NCBI GenBank assembly: GCA_023418475.1 | Contig: JAEZZO010000085.1 | Span: 1 to 64,000 of the forward strand | Length of the DNA: 64,000 nucleotides | Direction: 5' to 3' | Source: Bacillota bacterium | GTDB lineage: Bacteria; Bacillota; Clostridia; Lachnospirales; Lachnospiraceae | Shown here: positions 45,183 through 54,602 of the stretch, in pieces | Numbering within the stretch: position 1 is the stretch's first letter | How the letters are laid out: each line of letters opens with the position of its first letter | Notes under the pieces: generated by a model | The model's database searches: none | Told to the model about the DNA's origin: nothing | Seen by the model: the letters and a program-made list of their open reading frames with translations, nothing else | Position numbers and translations under genes: made by a program

Positions 45183-47618
45183 ATGAGAAAAATTCATCTG
45201 TTATGTAATGCACATCTTGATCCTGTATGGCTTTGGCAGTGGAAGGAGGGAGCCGCTGAGGCAGTATCCACCTTCCGCGTGGCAGCAGACTTTTGTGAGG
45301 AGTATGAAGGGTTTGTATTTAATCACAATGAAGCCCTTCTGTATGAGTGGATAGAGTTATACGAACCAAAGCTCTTCAAGCGAATACAGCGATTGGTACA
45401 GCACAAGAAATGGATTATCATGGGAGGCTGGTACCTGCAGCCGGACTGTGTTATGACCTCGGGTGAAAGCTTACTGAACCAGATCCGCCTGGGGAGAGAA
45501 TATTTTATGGATAAATTCAAGGTGGTCCCGAGAACTGCCATTAATTTTGATCCCTTCGGTCACTCACGGGGATTGGTACAAATTCTCAAAAAGACCGGTT
45601 TTGACAGTTATCTATTTATGAGACCCCAGGAGTTTCAAGGTGATTTCCTGTGGGAAGGCTTTGATGGCAGTATGGTTCTTGCCCATGGAATCTTTGAAGG
45701 CTACAATACTTTAAAAGGCAGGGCGGTGGACAAACTAAAGAAATTGGCAGAAAGGGAGGAGAGGGATAACACACTGTGCCTTTGGGGGATTGGAAATCAT
45801 GGAGGCGGGCCCTCTAAAATTGATTTGGAGAGGATAAATGCCTTTATAGTACAACACAAGGAAATCAATATCGTGCATTCGAATGCAGAAGCGTATCGGG
45901 AAGAGGTTAATAAGACCACCCTCCCTATTATTCATAAATCACTGATACCGTCTATGGTAGGCTGTTATACCTCTATGGTAAGAATAAAACAGGCGAACAG
46001 ACGCTTGGAAAATGCAATAGCGGTAACAGAAAAGAGTATGAGCTATGCTTCCCTTGCAGGTAACTATGAATTTGATGTACAAGAGCTTAATAAGGTAAAA
46101 AAATCCCTTGCATTTTGCCAGTTTCACGATATCCTTCCGGGATCATCAATCAGAGCAGTAGAGGAAGATAGTCTGAGAAAATTTGCTTATGGAGAGGAGC
46201 TTGCAGATCAGTTATTTGCAAAAGCTTTTTTTGCATTATGTGAAGGTCAGAGGAAAGCAGAAGAGAAAGAGATACCAATTATGGTATTTAATCCGCATCC
46301 CTTTGAAATTGAAGGTGAACTGGAAATTGAATTTATGCTGGAGGATCAGAATTGGAACATGGGGGAAATGACAGTTGCCAAAGTCTATGATGAGTATGGG
46401 AATACCCTGGCTTCACAGAATGAAAAACCGGAAGGTACATTTCATCTGGACTGGATACAGAAAGTAGTCTTTTATGGTAAACTGGAACCTTCCTGTGTTA
46501 GCCGGTTTCATTGCAGGCTTGCAGTTGTTTCGCAAGAATGCATTAGGAAGCCAGAAGTTGTTGATTATTTTATCTCTTATACAAATGATCATATATCAGT
46601 GAAAATTGATAAGAGAACAGGTTTCATTGCACATTACGAGGTGGAAGGCAGAGTACTGGTGAAGCAAAGCGGTGTTCTGGAAATATACAATGACAATGAA
46701 GACCCTTGGGGAATGACAGTTGATTCCTTTCAGGATAAGGCAGGCGAATTCGCACTGCTGTCAAATGACGATGCAAATGTATTTATCGGCTATCCGGACA
46801 GTCAGGAGGAAAGTGTGCGCGTTATCGAAAATGGAGCCGTGAGAATGAAGATACAGGCGTTTTTTGGATATGGAAGATCGCTTGCTGTAGTGGAATACAC
46901 AATTCCCAAGAAAAGTAATTATATTGATGTTAATATTATGCTGTATTCCAATGAGGTTAACAAATTCATTAAATACAGACTGGATACTAAAATAGATCAA
47001 GGAATTGCTTATGGACAAACAGCCTTTGGGTGCGAGAAATTATCCGGTGACGGTAAAGAGGCGGTATTTCACAAATGGTGTGGCCTGCAAGAGGATAAAA
47101 ATGGACTTTATATAGTAAATGACGGAATTTACGGAGGATGCTTTTCAGAAAATACCATATGGCTTTCCCTGCTTCGAACACCGCTGTACGCAGCACATCC
47201 GATTAATGACAGACAGATAGCACCCCACGATAGATATATGAAGCATATTGATATGGGTGAAAGATGTTTTCGTTTCAGAATAACGCCAGAAAATAATATT
47301 GAAAGAGAAGCTATGATTTATAACGAGAGACCTTATACGCTTTCCTTCTTCCCTTCCGGAACCGGCAAGCAGCAGAAGGAAATTATTATGATTGATAATC
47401 CACAGGTGATGATGACATCCATCGAGAAATATCATAACGGGTATATAGCCCATTTATATAACAGTTCTGAAAATAATTGCAGTACAGGTATTTCAGTATT
47501 GCATGGGAAGTGGAAAGACACCTTATATTTCCGAAAATATGAATTGAAATTTATTCTCCTCGAAGAGAACAAAATAACAGAAATAGAAGATCTTACACAA
47601 TTCCAGGGGAACTCGTAA
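45183..47618 (+). CDS. GH38 alpha-mannosidase
   Basis: 811 residues, cytoplasmic. The zinc and catalytic motifs of glycoside hydrolase family 38 are clear: AHLDPVWLWQWKEG at residues 8-22 (zinc His and Asp), WYLQPDCVMTSGES, the nucleophile Asp in NFDPFGHSRGL near 122, HGGGPSKIDL, and QFHDILPGSSIRAVEEDSL (zinc His). A beta-rich C-terminal part follows. GH38 enzymes cleave terminal alpha-mannose with retention of configuration; a few are specific for other linkages. AGAGG precedes the ATG. It is 134 bases after the GH106-like gene and probably in the same transcript. Confidence 0.93.
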   Translation: MRKIHLLCNAHLDPVWLWQWKEGAAEAVSTFRVAADFCEEYEGFVFNHNEALLYEWIELYEPKLFKRIQRLVQHKKWIIMGGWYLQPDCVMTSGESLLNQIRLGREYFMDKFKVVPRTAINFDPFGHSRGLVQILKKTGFDSYLFMRPQEFQGDFLWEGFDGSMVLAHGIFEGYNTLKGRAVDKLKKLAEREERDNTLCLWGIGNHGGGPSKIDLERINAFIVQHKEINIVHSNAEAYREEVNKTTLPIIHKSLIPSMVGCYTSMVRIKQANRRLENAIAVTEKSMSYASLAGNYEFDVQELNKVKKSLAFCQFHDILPGSSIRAVEEDSLRKFAYGEELADQLFAKAFFALCEGQRKAEEKEIPIMVFNPHPFEIEGELEIEFMLEDQNWNMGEMTVAKVYDEYGNTLASQNEKPEGTFHLDWIQKVVFYGKLEPSCVSRFHCRLAVVSQECIRKPEVVDYFISYTNDHISVKIDKRTGFIAHYEVEGRVLVKQSGVLEIYNDNEDPWGMTVDSFQDKAGEFALLSNDDANVFIGYPDSQEESVRVIENGAVRMKIQAFFGYGRSLAVVEYTIPKKSNYIDVNIMLYSNEVNKFIKYRLDTKIDQGIAYGQTAFGCEKLSGDGKEAVFHKWCGLQEDKNGLYIVNDGIYGGCFSENTIWLSLLRTPLYAAHPINDRQIAPHDRYMKHIDMGERCFRFRITPENNIEREAMIYNERPYTLSFFPSGTGKQQKEIIMIDNPQVMMTSIEKYHNGYIAHLYNSSENNCSTGISVLHGKWKDTLYFRKYELKFILLEENKITEIEDLTQFQGNS

Positions 47619-47624
47619 GGAAAC

Positions 47625-47670
47625 GAAGCGTGAACGGCTCCGCTTTGGAAGTACTTACCCGATGTACAGC
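47625..47670. repeat. Short interspersed repeat, copy A
   Basis: GAACGGCTCCGCTTTGGAAG, then TACTTACCCGATGTACAGC. It resembles 56555-56595 at about 28 of 38 positions and lies, like that copy, just after a glycosidase gene. The left part can form AAGCG/CGCTT. Confidence 0.4.
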
Positions 47671-47766
47671 TCATTTATGACTTGCCTGTGTGCAGAAACT
47701 TGGGATTTCACTTACCTAATGCAGCAGTATTTTATTTTACAGACAGGAATATAGAAGGAGGTCTTT

Positions 47767-50094
47767 ATGGAGAATTTATCGAAATGGATTGGTTGTGAGC
47801 AAAGCAATGTCACGGATAGTATGCTTTTGTATTTTAGACGTAAATTTCAAGTCAGTGTTGATAATGCAGTGCTGCAGATTAAGGTAAGCGCGGATAGCAG
47901 ATATAAATTATATGTGAATGAAAGTCTGGTTTCCATCGGACCCTGTAAAGGCAATGAAGATACCTGGTATTATGAAACAGCAGACGTATCAAAACATCTG
48001 GTTCTCGGGGAAAATATTATTTCGGCACAAGTGGTGCATTATCCGGATTTCACGATAGGAAGGTATGAGCAAAAGGGACCATTTTCGGTTGCAAGAACCT
48101 CCAGCGCTGCTTTTTGGCTGGAAGGTTCTTTGAAAAATTCGGATCAGGAATTACTGGAGGACATAAGTACGGATGCGAAGTGGAGAGGTATGCAGGAAAA
48201 AGGCATTGCATTTTTACCGCCTGTTACGGCGTATCTTTCTGGTGGATTGGAACATGTAAAGTGCAAGAAAATTACATACGGATGGAAAAGGGCGGAGTTT
48301 GATGACAGCTCCTGGCCGGAGGCCAGAGTCATAACGAATGCATATTTTGATCATCACAGTGCGAATTCATATGGAGAGCTAAACCCCTGGAATTTGACAG
48401 CCAGGCCAATTCCCCAGATGTATCGAAAAGAAAAACTATTTACCAAAATCACAAAGACGGATCTATCTTCCGGTATTTGGTCGACATTTATCCAAGGTAA
48501 GAAGTCTATCAGTTTCTCTGCAGGAAGCACTTTTACTATGGATGTGACGGCTGGCGAGCTAACTACCGGTTATCTCAAACTTTGTTTTACCGGGGGAAAG
48601 GGAAGTAAAATCAAAATAATCTATTCGGAAGCATATGAGCAGAATATAGAGGGTGCTTATACGAAAGGGATAAGAGATGACAGCAGCGGTATCCTTCGGG
48701 GTAATTATGATTTGATAGAACCGGATGGAAAAGAAATTATCTATGAGACGTTCTGGTTTCGAACCTTTCGTTTTATTCGTATCGAAATCAACACTGGTGC
48801 AGATGCTTTGACGATTAAAAACTTAAGCTATATAGAAACCGGCTATCCGCTTGCGATTTCCGGTGAATATGAATCCTCTGAGGGATCGCATCGAAAGCTT
48901 TGGGATATCAGTCTTCGGACTCTGTTAAGGTGCATGCATGAGACCTATGAGGATTGCCCTTACTATGAACAACTGCAGTATGCTATGGATAGCAGACTGG
49001 AAATGCTTTTTACCTACCAGCTTTCTCAGGATGACAGATTGGCCAGAAAATGCATTCAGGATTTTCACAGTTCATTACTTCCAAACGGCTTATTACAGTC
49101 CCGCTATCCCTGTATTGTGAAACAGATCATTCCGGGGTTTTGTCTGCAGTTTATATTTATGCTGGAAGATCACTATATGTATTATGGAGATTTGAAGTTT
49201 ATAAAACAATATCGGCCTACGATGGATGCTGTGCTCTCCTGGTTTGACAGAAATATTCAAAAACAAGGCCTGGTGGATAAGACAGGTTATTGGAGTTTTG
49301 TGGATTGGGTAGAAGGATGGGAGATGAATAGTGTTCCTAAGGCTAATCAAACTGGTCCAACCACTATCTATAATTTAATGTATGCCAAGGCACTCCAAAG
49401 TGCTGCTTTTCTTAATAAAGCTACGGGCAGAGAAGGAATGGAAAAGGAGTATCTGGATAGAAGCAGGGATATATTGAAAGCAGTCAGAACCTATTGTTAT
49501 GATGAAAAGAGGAATTTATTTAAGGATGGTCCTGAGGTTAATGAATATAGCCAGCATTGTCAGGTTTGGGCTGTTTTATGCGGTGCTGTGAATGGACCGG
49601 ATGCAAATGAATTGATGAAAAGAGTTTTAGAATGTAACATATCAAAGGTTTCTTATGCCATGTCTTTTTATCTTTTCAGAGCACTGGAAAAGACCGGTTT
49701 GTATGAGTATGTGCTACCGCTTTTTAAAACCTGGAGAGATCTTGCAGATTTAAATCTGACAACTTGGGTTGAAGATCCGGTCCGACAAAGAAGTGATTGC
49801 CATGCATGGGGAGCTGTCCCGTTGTATGAATTTTCAGCAATGATACTTGGAGTACAGCCGATAGCAGCTGGTTATACAAGAATTCAGATTAAACCATTTA
49901 TTGGTACGTTGCGCTTTGCCAAGGGCACCGTAATGACAAAGTTTGGTAAAGTACAGGTGAAATGGAATATTATGGGAAACAACTTCACGCTGCAAATTAA
50001 TTCGCCGGAGAAGATGGAAAAGGAGATTATAATGCCGGATGGAAGCCGGCATATCTCTGCTGATGTCAGTATTTTACTTAGTTGCCTGCTATAG
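47767..50094 (+). CDS. GH78 alpha-L-rhamnosidase
   Basis: 775 residues, cytoplasmic. N-terminal beta-sandwich domains (YFRRKFQV, ADSRYKLYVNESLVSIGPCKG, then an amylo-sandwich with LWVEG-like features) precede the six-hairpin (alpha/alpha)6 catalytic domain. The catalytic-domain entry is HETYEDCPYYEQLQYAMDSR near residues 390-410; later come YWSFVDWVEGW and WVEDPVRQRSDCHAWGAVPLYEF, matching bacterial alpha-L-rhamnosidases. It hydrolyses terminal alpha-L-rhamnosides by inversion. GAAGGAGG precedes the ATG. It closes the glycan operon and is followed by a terminator. With GH106-like and GH38 neighbours it indicates a substrate carrying rhamnose and mannose. Confidence 0.9.
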   Translation: MENLSKWIGCEQSNVTDSMLLYFRRKFQVSVDNAVLQIKVSADSRYKLYVNESLVSIGPCKGNEDTWYYETADVSKHLVLGENIISAQVVHYPDFTIGRYEQKGPFSVARTSSAAFWLEGSLKNSDQELLEDISTDAKWRGMQEKGIAFLPPVTAYLSGGLEHVKCKKITYGWKRAEFDDSSWPEARVITNAYFDHHSANSYGELNPWNLTARPIPQMYRKEKLFTKITKTDLSSGIWSTFIQGKKSISFSAGSTFTMDVTAGELTTGYLKLCFTGGKGSKIKIIYSEAYEQNIEGAYTKGIRDDSSGILRGNYDLIEPDGKEIIYETFWFRTFRFIRIEINTGADALTIKNLSYIETGYPLAISGEYESSEGSHRKLWDISLRTLLRCMHETYEDCPYYEQLQYAMDSRLEMLFTYQLSQDDRLARKCIQDFHSSLLPNGLLQSRYPCIVKQIIPGFCLQFIFMLEDHYMYYGDLKFIKQYRPTMDAVLSWFDRNIQKQGLVDKTGYWSFVDWVEGWEMNSVPKANQTGPTTIYNLMYAKALQSAAFLNKATGREGMEKEYLDRSRDILKAVRTYCYDEKRNLFKDGPEVNEYSQHCQVWAVLCGAVNGPDANELMKRVLECNISKVSYAMSFYLFRALEKTGLYEYVLPLFKTWRDLADLNLTTWVEDPVRQRSDCHAWGAVPLYEFSAMILGVQPIAAGYTRIQIKPFIGTLRFAKGTVMTKFGKVQVKWNIMGNNFTLQINSPEKMEKEIIMPDGSRHISADVSILLSCLL

Positions 50095-50126
50095 AAAGGA
50101 TAGTTTTACAGTATAATCTAAGAAAT

Positions 50127-50190
50127 AGGACCGCTTATTTTCAGTAGTATGAACAGTAACTATGAAGATATGCGGTTCTTGTTTATTTTT
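50127..50190 (+). terminator. Terminator of the glycan operon
   Basis: Stem 50127-50134 with 50172-50179 (one G-U), extended by 50136-50142 with 50164-50170, followed by a T-rich run. Confidence 0.7.
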
Positions 50191-50199
50191 ATTTCACTA

Positions 50200-50247
50200 T
50201 TGACATTAACATATGAACGATGTATCATATGAATATAAATTCATATG
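50200..50247 (+). promoter_or_regulatory. Promoter and palindromic ArsR-type operator
   Basis: TTGACA (50200-50205), 17-base spacer, TATCAT (50223-50228). A perfect dyad CATATGAAT-ATAA-ATTCATATG (50226-50247) overlaps the -10 and start of transcription, the usual place for autorepression by an ArsR/SmtB repressor. A related half, ACATATGAA, lies in the spacer. Confidence 0.8.
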
Positions 50248-50264
50248 AAAGGTTGCTCAATAGT

Positions 50265-50612
50265 ATGAAAGAAAAACATAATCATGAAGAAACGTTAAAA
50301 AGTGTTATGGCAGAGATGCCGCCGGACGAATTTTTATGTGATTTAGGTGACTTGTTCAAGGTATTCGGAGATACGACGAGGATAAAAATTCTCTTCTCGC
50401 TATTTGAATCAGAACTGTGTGTATGTGCGATCGCGGAGCTGCTGGGTATGACGCAATCAGCGATTTCCCATCAGCTTAAGGTATTAAAGGATGCGAAACT
50501 TGTCAGCAATCGCCGTGAAGGGAAAACAATTATCTATTATCTTGCCGATGACCATGTAAGATCAATTATCGGTCAGGGCTATGATCACTTAAAAGAGGAG
50601 GAAGCAGAATGA
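50265..50612 (+). CDS. ArsR/SmtB family metal-responsive repressor
   Basis: About 115 residues. Winged-helix repressor with LFKVFGDTTRIKILFSLFESELCVCAIAELLGMTQSAISHQLKVLKDAKLVSNRREGKTIIYYL. The CVC in helix alpha-3 is the metal-binding site of CadC/ArsR-type sensors, and the His-rich start (KEKHNHEE) may add ligands. Metal binding should release the DNA and induce the efflux operon. A frame from 50220 would start inside the promoter, so the ATG at 50265 is chosen; AAAGG lies 12 bases upstream. Its stop overlaps the start of the HMA gene (ATGA). Confidence 0.92.
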   Translation: MKEKHNHEETLKSVMAEMPPDEFLCDLGDLFKVFGDTTRIKILFSLFESELCVCAIAELLGMTQSAISHQLKVLKDAKLVSNRREGKTIIYYLADDHVRSIIGQGYDHLKEEEAE

Positions 50613-50827
50613 AAAAAGTATATGGACTTGAGGATCTGGATTGCGCTAATTGTGCAGCAAAAATGGAGGACGCTATCAAAAAAATAGATGGTGTGAAGAA
50701 CGCTACGGTAAGCTTTATGACGCAGAAGCTTACGATCGAAGCAGACGATGTCAGCTTTGATGAAATCATGAATAAAGCTGTGAAGGTGTGTAAAAAGATC
50801 GAACCGGATTGCCGTATTAAGTTGTAG
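50609..50827 (+). CDS. Small heavy-metal-associated (HMA) protein
   Basis: 72 residues forming a single HMA ferredoxin-like fold. The start LEDLDCANCAAKMEDAI carries the CxxC metal site with the preceding Asp often seen in Zn/Cd/Pb-binding versions, and KNATVSFMTQKLTIEADDV follows. It probably acts as the separate metal-binding domain or chaperone of the P1B ATPase encoded 13 bases downstream, which lacks an N-terminal HMA domain. Translation is coupled to the ArsR gene by a 4-base overlap; AGGAGG lies upstream. Confidence 0.9.
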   Translation: MKKVYGLEDLDCANCAAKMEDAIKKIDGVKNATVSFMTQKLTIEADDVSFDEIMNKAVKVCKKIEPDCRIKL

Positions 50828-50840
50828 GGGCGGTGAGTCT

Positions 50841-52685
50841 ATGTCTGGAAGACAAAAAAGAGATCTAATTAGAATATTAGTTTCTGCGGTACTGTTTGCC
50901 GCAGCAATCACGCTACCGCAGCATGGATATTTACGTTTACTTGCTTTTTTTATTACATATGCTGTTATCGGGTACGATGTCTTATGGTCGGCGGCGCGTA
51001 ATATATTTCATGGGCAGATTTTTGATGAAAATTTTTTAATGGCTTTGGCTACGGTTGGTGCATTTGCAATCAGGGAGTATCCCGAAGCGGTGGCGGTTAT
51101 GCTGTTTTATCAGGTGGGTGAATTGTTCCAGGGCATTGCCGTGGGTAAAAGTCGTAAATCAATCGCCAGCCTGATGGACATTCGCCCTGACAGTGCGACT
51201 GTGATCCGGGATGGAGTTGAAATAGAGGTCTCGCCGGAAGAGATCTTGGTTGGAGAGATAATTATTGTAAAGCCCGGTGAGAGAATTCCGCTTGACGGTG
51301 TTATTACCGAGGGTACTACGACAGTGAATACTTCCGCACTTACGGGAGAATCACTCCCCCGTGATAAGAGTGTGAGTGAGAGTGTCGTCAGTGGATCGGT
51401 AAACTTAAGCGGTGTTATCAAGGTTGAGGTTAAGAGTGAATTTGGTGACAGTACGGTTGCAAAGATTCTGGATCTGGTGGAAAACTCAGCAGCAAAGAAA
51501 GCAAGGGCTGAGCGCTTTATAACACGATTTGCGAAATACTACACACCCTGTGTCGTTGTGGCAGCACTCCTGCTTGCAGTAATTCCACCGTTGTTCTTTG
51601 CGCAGAGTTTTAGTAATTGGCTCAACCGTGCACTCATATTTCTTGTTGTATCCTGTCCGTGTGCTCTCGTTATCTCTGTTCCGCTCTCCTTTTTCGGAGG
51701 TATCGGAGGAGCTTCCCGCAGCGGAATACTGATTAAGGGTGCGAATGATCTGGAAGCCTTAGCGAAAGTTAAGACCATTGTTTTTGATAAAACTGGTACG
51801 CTGACGAAGGGATCTCTGACGGTAAGCGCGATACATCCGCAAACCGTATCCGAAGCAGTGATTTTAGACCTTGCGGCGGCAGCAGAAAGTTACTCAAGTC
51901 ATCCAATCGCATGTTCTATTGTCAGAGCACATGGCGGACATATCGATAAAGGCCGGATAGGAGAGATTACAGAGCTTTCCGGTTTGGGAATAAAGGCACA
52001 GATCGATAATAAAACTGTCTATGTGGGAAATGGAAAGCTGATGGATCAGATCGGTGCCGATTGGCGTGAATGTCATAAATCCGGTTCCATCGTGCATATT
52101 TCAGTTGAAAAGGAATATATGGGTCATATCGTAATTTCTGACGAGATAAAGCCGGATGCTGCTAATACAATAGCGGAATTGAAAAAAACAGGTATCACAA
52201 AGACTGTAATGCTCACAGGAGATATCCGTAAGGTTGGTGAAGCAGTCGGAGCGGAGCTTGAAATTGATGAAATCCATTTTGAACTACTTCCGGATAAAAA
52301 GGTTGAAGAAGTGGAACGTCTGCTGCTTGATAAGCCAGCAAAATCTACACTTGCTTTTGTAGGAGACGGTGTAAATGATGCACCTGTTTTAACCCGTGCA
52401 GATGTCGGTATTGCAATGGGAGCGCTTGGAAGCGACGCGGCAATAGAGGCAGCTGATATTGTTCTGATGGACGATAAGATATCCAACATAACGAAAGCGA
52501 TTATGATATCACGCAGAACGATGCATATAGTGAAAGAGAATATTGTGTTCGCTCTTCTTGTGAAGGCGGTTGTCTTAGTTTTAGGAGCTTCCGGGTTTGC
52601 CAATATGTGGATTGCGGTCTTTGCGGATGTCGGTGTTATGGTGCTCGCAATCATTAATGCAATGCGGACTTTGAAAAAAGTATAA
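50841..52685 (+). CDS. P1B-type metal-transporting ATPase (Zn/Cd/Pb class)
   Basis: 614 residues, membrane ATPase that exports divalent metal ions. Motifs: TGES in the actuator domain (SALTGESLPRDK), membrane metal site CPCALVISVPLSF near 272, phosphorylation site FDKTGTLTKG near 315, the P1B HP dipeptide in SSHPIACSI, and FVGDGVNDAPVLTRADVGIAMG. About eight membrane helices are expected, with a short cytoplasmic N-terminus and no fused HMA domain. The CPC motif and final-helix pattern (NMWIAVFADVGVMVLAIINAM, with Asp) are typical of Zn/Cd exporters such as ZntA/CadA. Third gene of the ArsR-HMA-ATPase operon, with a terminator after it. Confidence 0.94.
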   Translation: MSGRQKRDLIRILVSAVLFAAAITLPQHGYLRLLAFFITYAVIGYDVLWSAARNIFHGQIFDENFLMALATVGAFAIREYPEAVAVMLFYQVGELFQGIAVGKSRKSIASLMDIRPDSATVIRDGVEIEVSPEEILVGEIIIVKPGERIPLDGVITEGTTTVNTSALTGESLPRDKSVSESVVSGSVNLSGVIKVEVKSEFGDSTVAKILDLVENSAAKKARAERFITRFAKYYTPCVVVAALLLAVIPPLFFAQSFSNWLNRALIFLVVSCPCALVISVPLSFFGGIGGASRSGILIKGANDLEALAKVKTIVFDKTGTLTKGSLTVSAIHPQTVSEAVILDLAAAAESYSSHPIACSIVRAHGGHIDKGRIGEITELSGLGIKAQIDNKTVYVGNGKLMDQIGADWRECHKSGSIVHISVEKEYMGHIVISDEIKPDAANTIAELKKTGITKTVMLTGDIRKVGEAVGAELEIDEIHFELLPDKKVEEVERLLLDKPAKSTLAFVGDGVNDAPVLTRADVGIAMGALGSDAAIEAADIVLMDDKISNITKAIMISRRTMHIVKENIVFALLVKAVVLVLGASGFANMWIAVFADVGVMVLAIINAMRTLKKV

Positions 52686-52709
52686 GGATTAGACTTGGTA
52701 TTGTCAGGT

Positions 52710-52753
52710 AAAAGAATAAAGCTGTCTGCTTAGGTAGACAGCTTTATTCTTTT
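52710..52753. terminator. Bidirectional terminator
   Basis: Perfect 18-bp stem (52710-52727 with 52736-52753) and an 8-nt loop, A-rich and T-rich at the ends, between the convergent ATPase and MATE genes. Confidence 0.9.
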
Positions 52754-52863
52754 ATCGAGGAAGTATGCGCTATAAAAGAAAGCCTTCCAGGGGATACGCT
52801 GTTGCGTTTACAGTACAAAACAGTATATTTTATGTTTATGATAACGAGAATGCATTAAGCAAT

Positions 52864-54204
52864 TTAGATGTTCACACGTTTCTTTTTGAGATAGAAGAAG
52901 TACCCTGTCAGGATTATAATCGATAATACTGATCCCAATGGAGATGCCAGGCCCATTGGTAGAAGGCTGTTCGGATAACAGCGGCTTAAAAAATATGCGG
53001 CAGGGATACGAACCAAAAAAATTGAAAGAGTATTATGAAACAGTGTAATAATAGAACGATTCATACCGCATAGATATCCATTCATACAAAAAGTAAAAGC
53101 AACTAAAATACAGTCTATGGAATATGTCTTCAAATACGCACCGGCAGACAGGATCACGGTTGGATCATGGGAAAATATTGATGTAAGAGCATTTGGATAG
53201 AGCTGACTGACTGCGCACATCAGGATACCAAAAGCAGCGGTTATCCATATTCCATATTTTACGGTAGCTGTTGCCCGCTCAGGTCTATGAGCACCCAGAT
53301 TCTGTGCCGTGATTGCAGAAATAGCAGAAAGCATGGCAGATGGAATGAGAAACATAAACATGATTAGCTTTTCTACCACGCCTACAGCTGACGATGCAAT
53401 TAAACCACGTTCATTTGCAATTACTGTAAGCACTATAAAGGAAATATTTATTAGTGTGTCTTGTAATGCAACAGGAAATCCGACGATCAGGATTTTATGC
53501 AAACTGGATTTATGAAAATGCAAATCGCTTTTACGGAAAGGGAATGATAAGCCACAGTACTTAAGGTATATAAGTCCGCAGAATGAACAGATCATCTGAG
53601 CAACGACAGTTGCGACGGCAGCACCTGTAACACCCATATGCAGAAAACCCGTCAAAAGAAAATCTCCCACAACATTGACTACGCAGGCAGCACCAACAAA
53701 AAGCATCGGTGTCTTGGAATTTCCGATGCCGCGCAGGAGCGCAGCAATGACATTGTAAATTATGATAAAGGGTAGGCCAAAAGAGCAGATCAATACATAT
53801 TGAGTTGCTTCATGGATTGCGTCTGCGGGAGTTTGCATTACTTCTACCAGCGTACCTGATTCCCAGATCATTAGTGGGGTGGAAACTACTGCGAAGATAA
53901 TAAATAGTAAAATTCCATTACTTACAGTTTTAACGGCTCCCGCTTTATCTCTGCTTCCAATGTTATGTGCCAGAGCGACTGTAATACCCATGGATATACC
54001 GATTACAAAGCCGGTAATGATCTGAATAATCTGGCTGCCGATATTGACGGCTGAAATAGCGGAGGTGCCACTGAATCGACCTACTACAAACAGATCGACC
54101 GCACCATAAAATGCCTGCATAATATTTACAAATAGAAAGGGTAACATGAATCTGAGCAGATTTTTCAACACACTGCCCTGTGTTAAATCATAAGATTTTT
54201 TCAT
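52864..54204 (-). CDS. MATE family multidrug/sodium antiporter
   Basis: About 446 residues with 12 predicted membrane helices in two related halves. Typical MATE phrases: LLRFMLPFLFVNIMQAFYGAVDLFVVGRFSGTSAISAVNIGSQI at the start, ALLRGIGNSKTPMLFVGAACVVNVVGDFLLT in the first half, and LMFMFLIPSAMLSAISAITAQNLGAHRPERA opening the second half. It exports drugs or metabolites in exchange for Na+ or H+; the substrate is unknown. The frame begins at a TTG (54216) that overlaps GGAGG; the ATG at 54204 lies 5 bases after that site. An inverted repeat sits directly upstream of the ribosome site. Confidence 0.93.
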   Translation of the reverse strand: MKKSYDLTQGSVLKNLLRFMLPFLFVNIMQAFYGAVDLFVVGRFSGTSAISAVNIGSQIIQIITGFVIGISMGITVALAHNIGSRDKAGAVKTVSNGILLFIIFAVVSTPLMIWESGTLVEVMQTPADAIHEATQYVLICSFGLPFIIIYNVIAALLRGIGNSKTPMLFVGAACVVNVVGDFLLTGFLHMGVTGAAVATVVAQMICSFCGLIYLKYCGLSFPFRKSDLHFHKSSLHKILIVGFPVALQDTLINISFIVLTVIANERGLIASSAVGVVEKLIMFMFLIPSAMLSAISAITAQNLGAHRPERATATVKYGIWITAAFGILMCAVSQLYPNALTSIFSHDPTVILSAGAYLKTYSIDCILVAFTFCMNGYLCGMNRSIITLFHNTLSIFLVRIPAAYFLSRCYPNSLLPMGLASPLGSVLSIIILTGYFFYLKKKRVNI

Positions 54205-54226
54205 TTGTTCCTCCAAATAGAAAATA

Positions 54227-54255
54227 GGATAAAATCCATAAAACGGATCTTATCC
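54227..54255 (-). promoter_or_regulatory. Inverted repeat before the MATE gene
   Basis: GGATAAAATCC (54227-54237) and GGATCTTATCC (54245-54255) form an 11-bp dyad with one mismatch, 7-base loop, ending about 10 bases before the ribosome site. It may be an operator or a leader hairpin. Confidence 0.5.
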
Positions 54256-54483
54256 CACTTAAGTAATTTGTCTTATTACAAGTCCTCTGACAAGTGCTTA
54301 TGATTATAACAGGCCATTACCGTACTGTCAAATTTTATTAAGTTTTATATGATGATTTGCCTGAGAAAAGCTTGATTCCTGATTTTAGTTATGTAAATAC
54401 ACCCATATCCATAATCACAGCTTTTGCAGGGTTATTTCTATGATTATTTACCAAAGAATTTATCTCATAATCCTACAGTGCAA
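54256..54483. other. Divergent intergenic region, MATE and GH3 genes
   Basis: About 230 AT-rich bases with no ORF or repeat. It should contain the MATE promoter. Confidence 0.35.
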
Positions 54484-54512
54484 TTGCATAATATTACTAA
54501 ATGATGTAAAAT
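54484..54512 (+). promoter_or_regulatory. Promoter of the GH3 gene
   Basis: TTGCAT (54484-54489), 17-base spacer, TAAAAT (54507-54512), 90 bases before the start codon. Confidence 0.6.
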
Positions 54513-54602
54513 TGTAGAAATTACGTATGCTTAATACATCAAGGCAAGCAATCGATTGATCTTAAAAAGTTCTAAATTATAGGATAGAAAGGAAAAGATT
54601 GA

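Noticed and set aside
45014..45208. 64-codon ORF between the GH106-like and GH38 genes
   Set aside because: It starts inside one gene and ends inside the next, with no ribosome site or recognisable content.
52124..52654. 176-codon ORF antisense to the P1B ATPase
   Set aside because: Ser/Ile/Thr-rich antisense shadow of a conserved transporter; no independent support.
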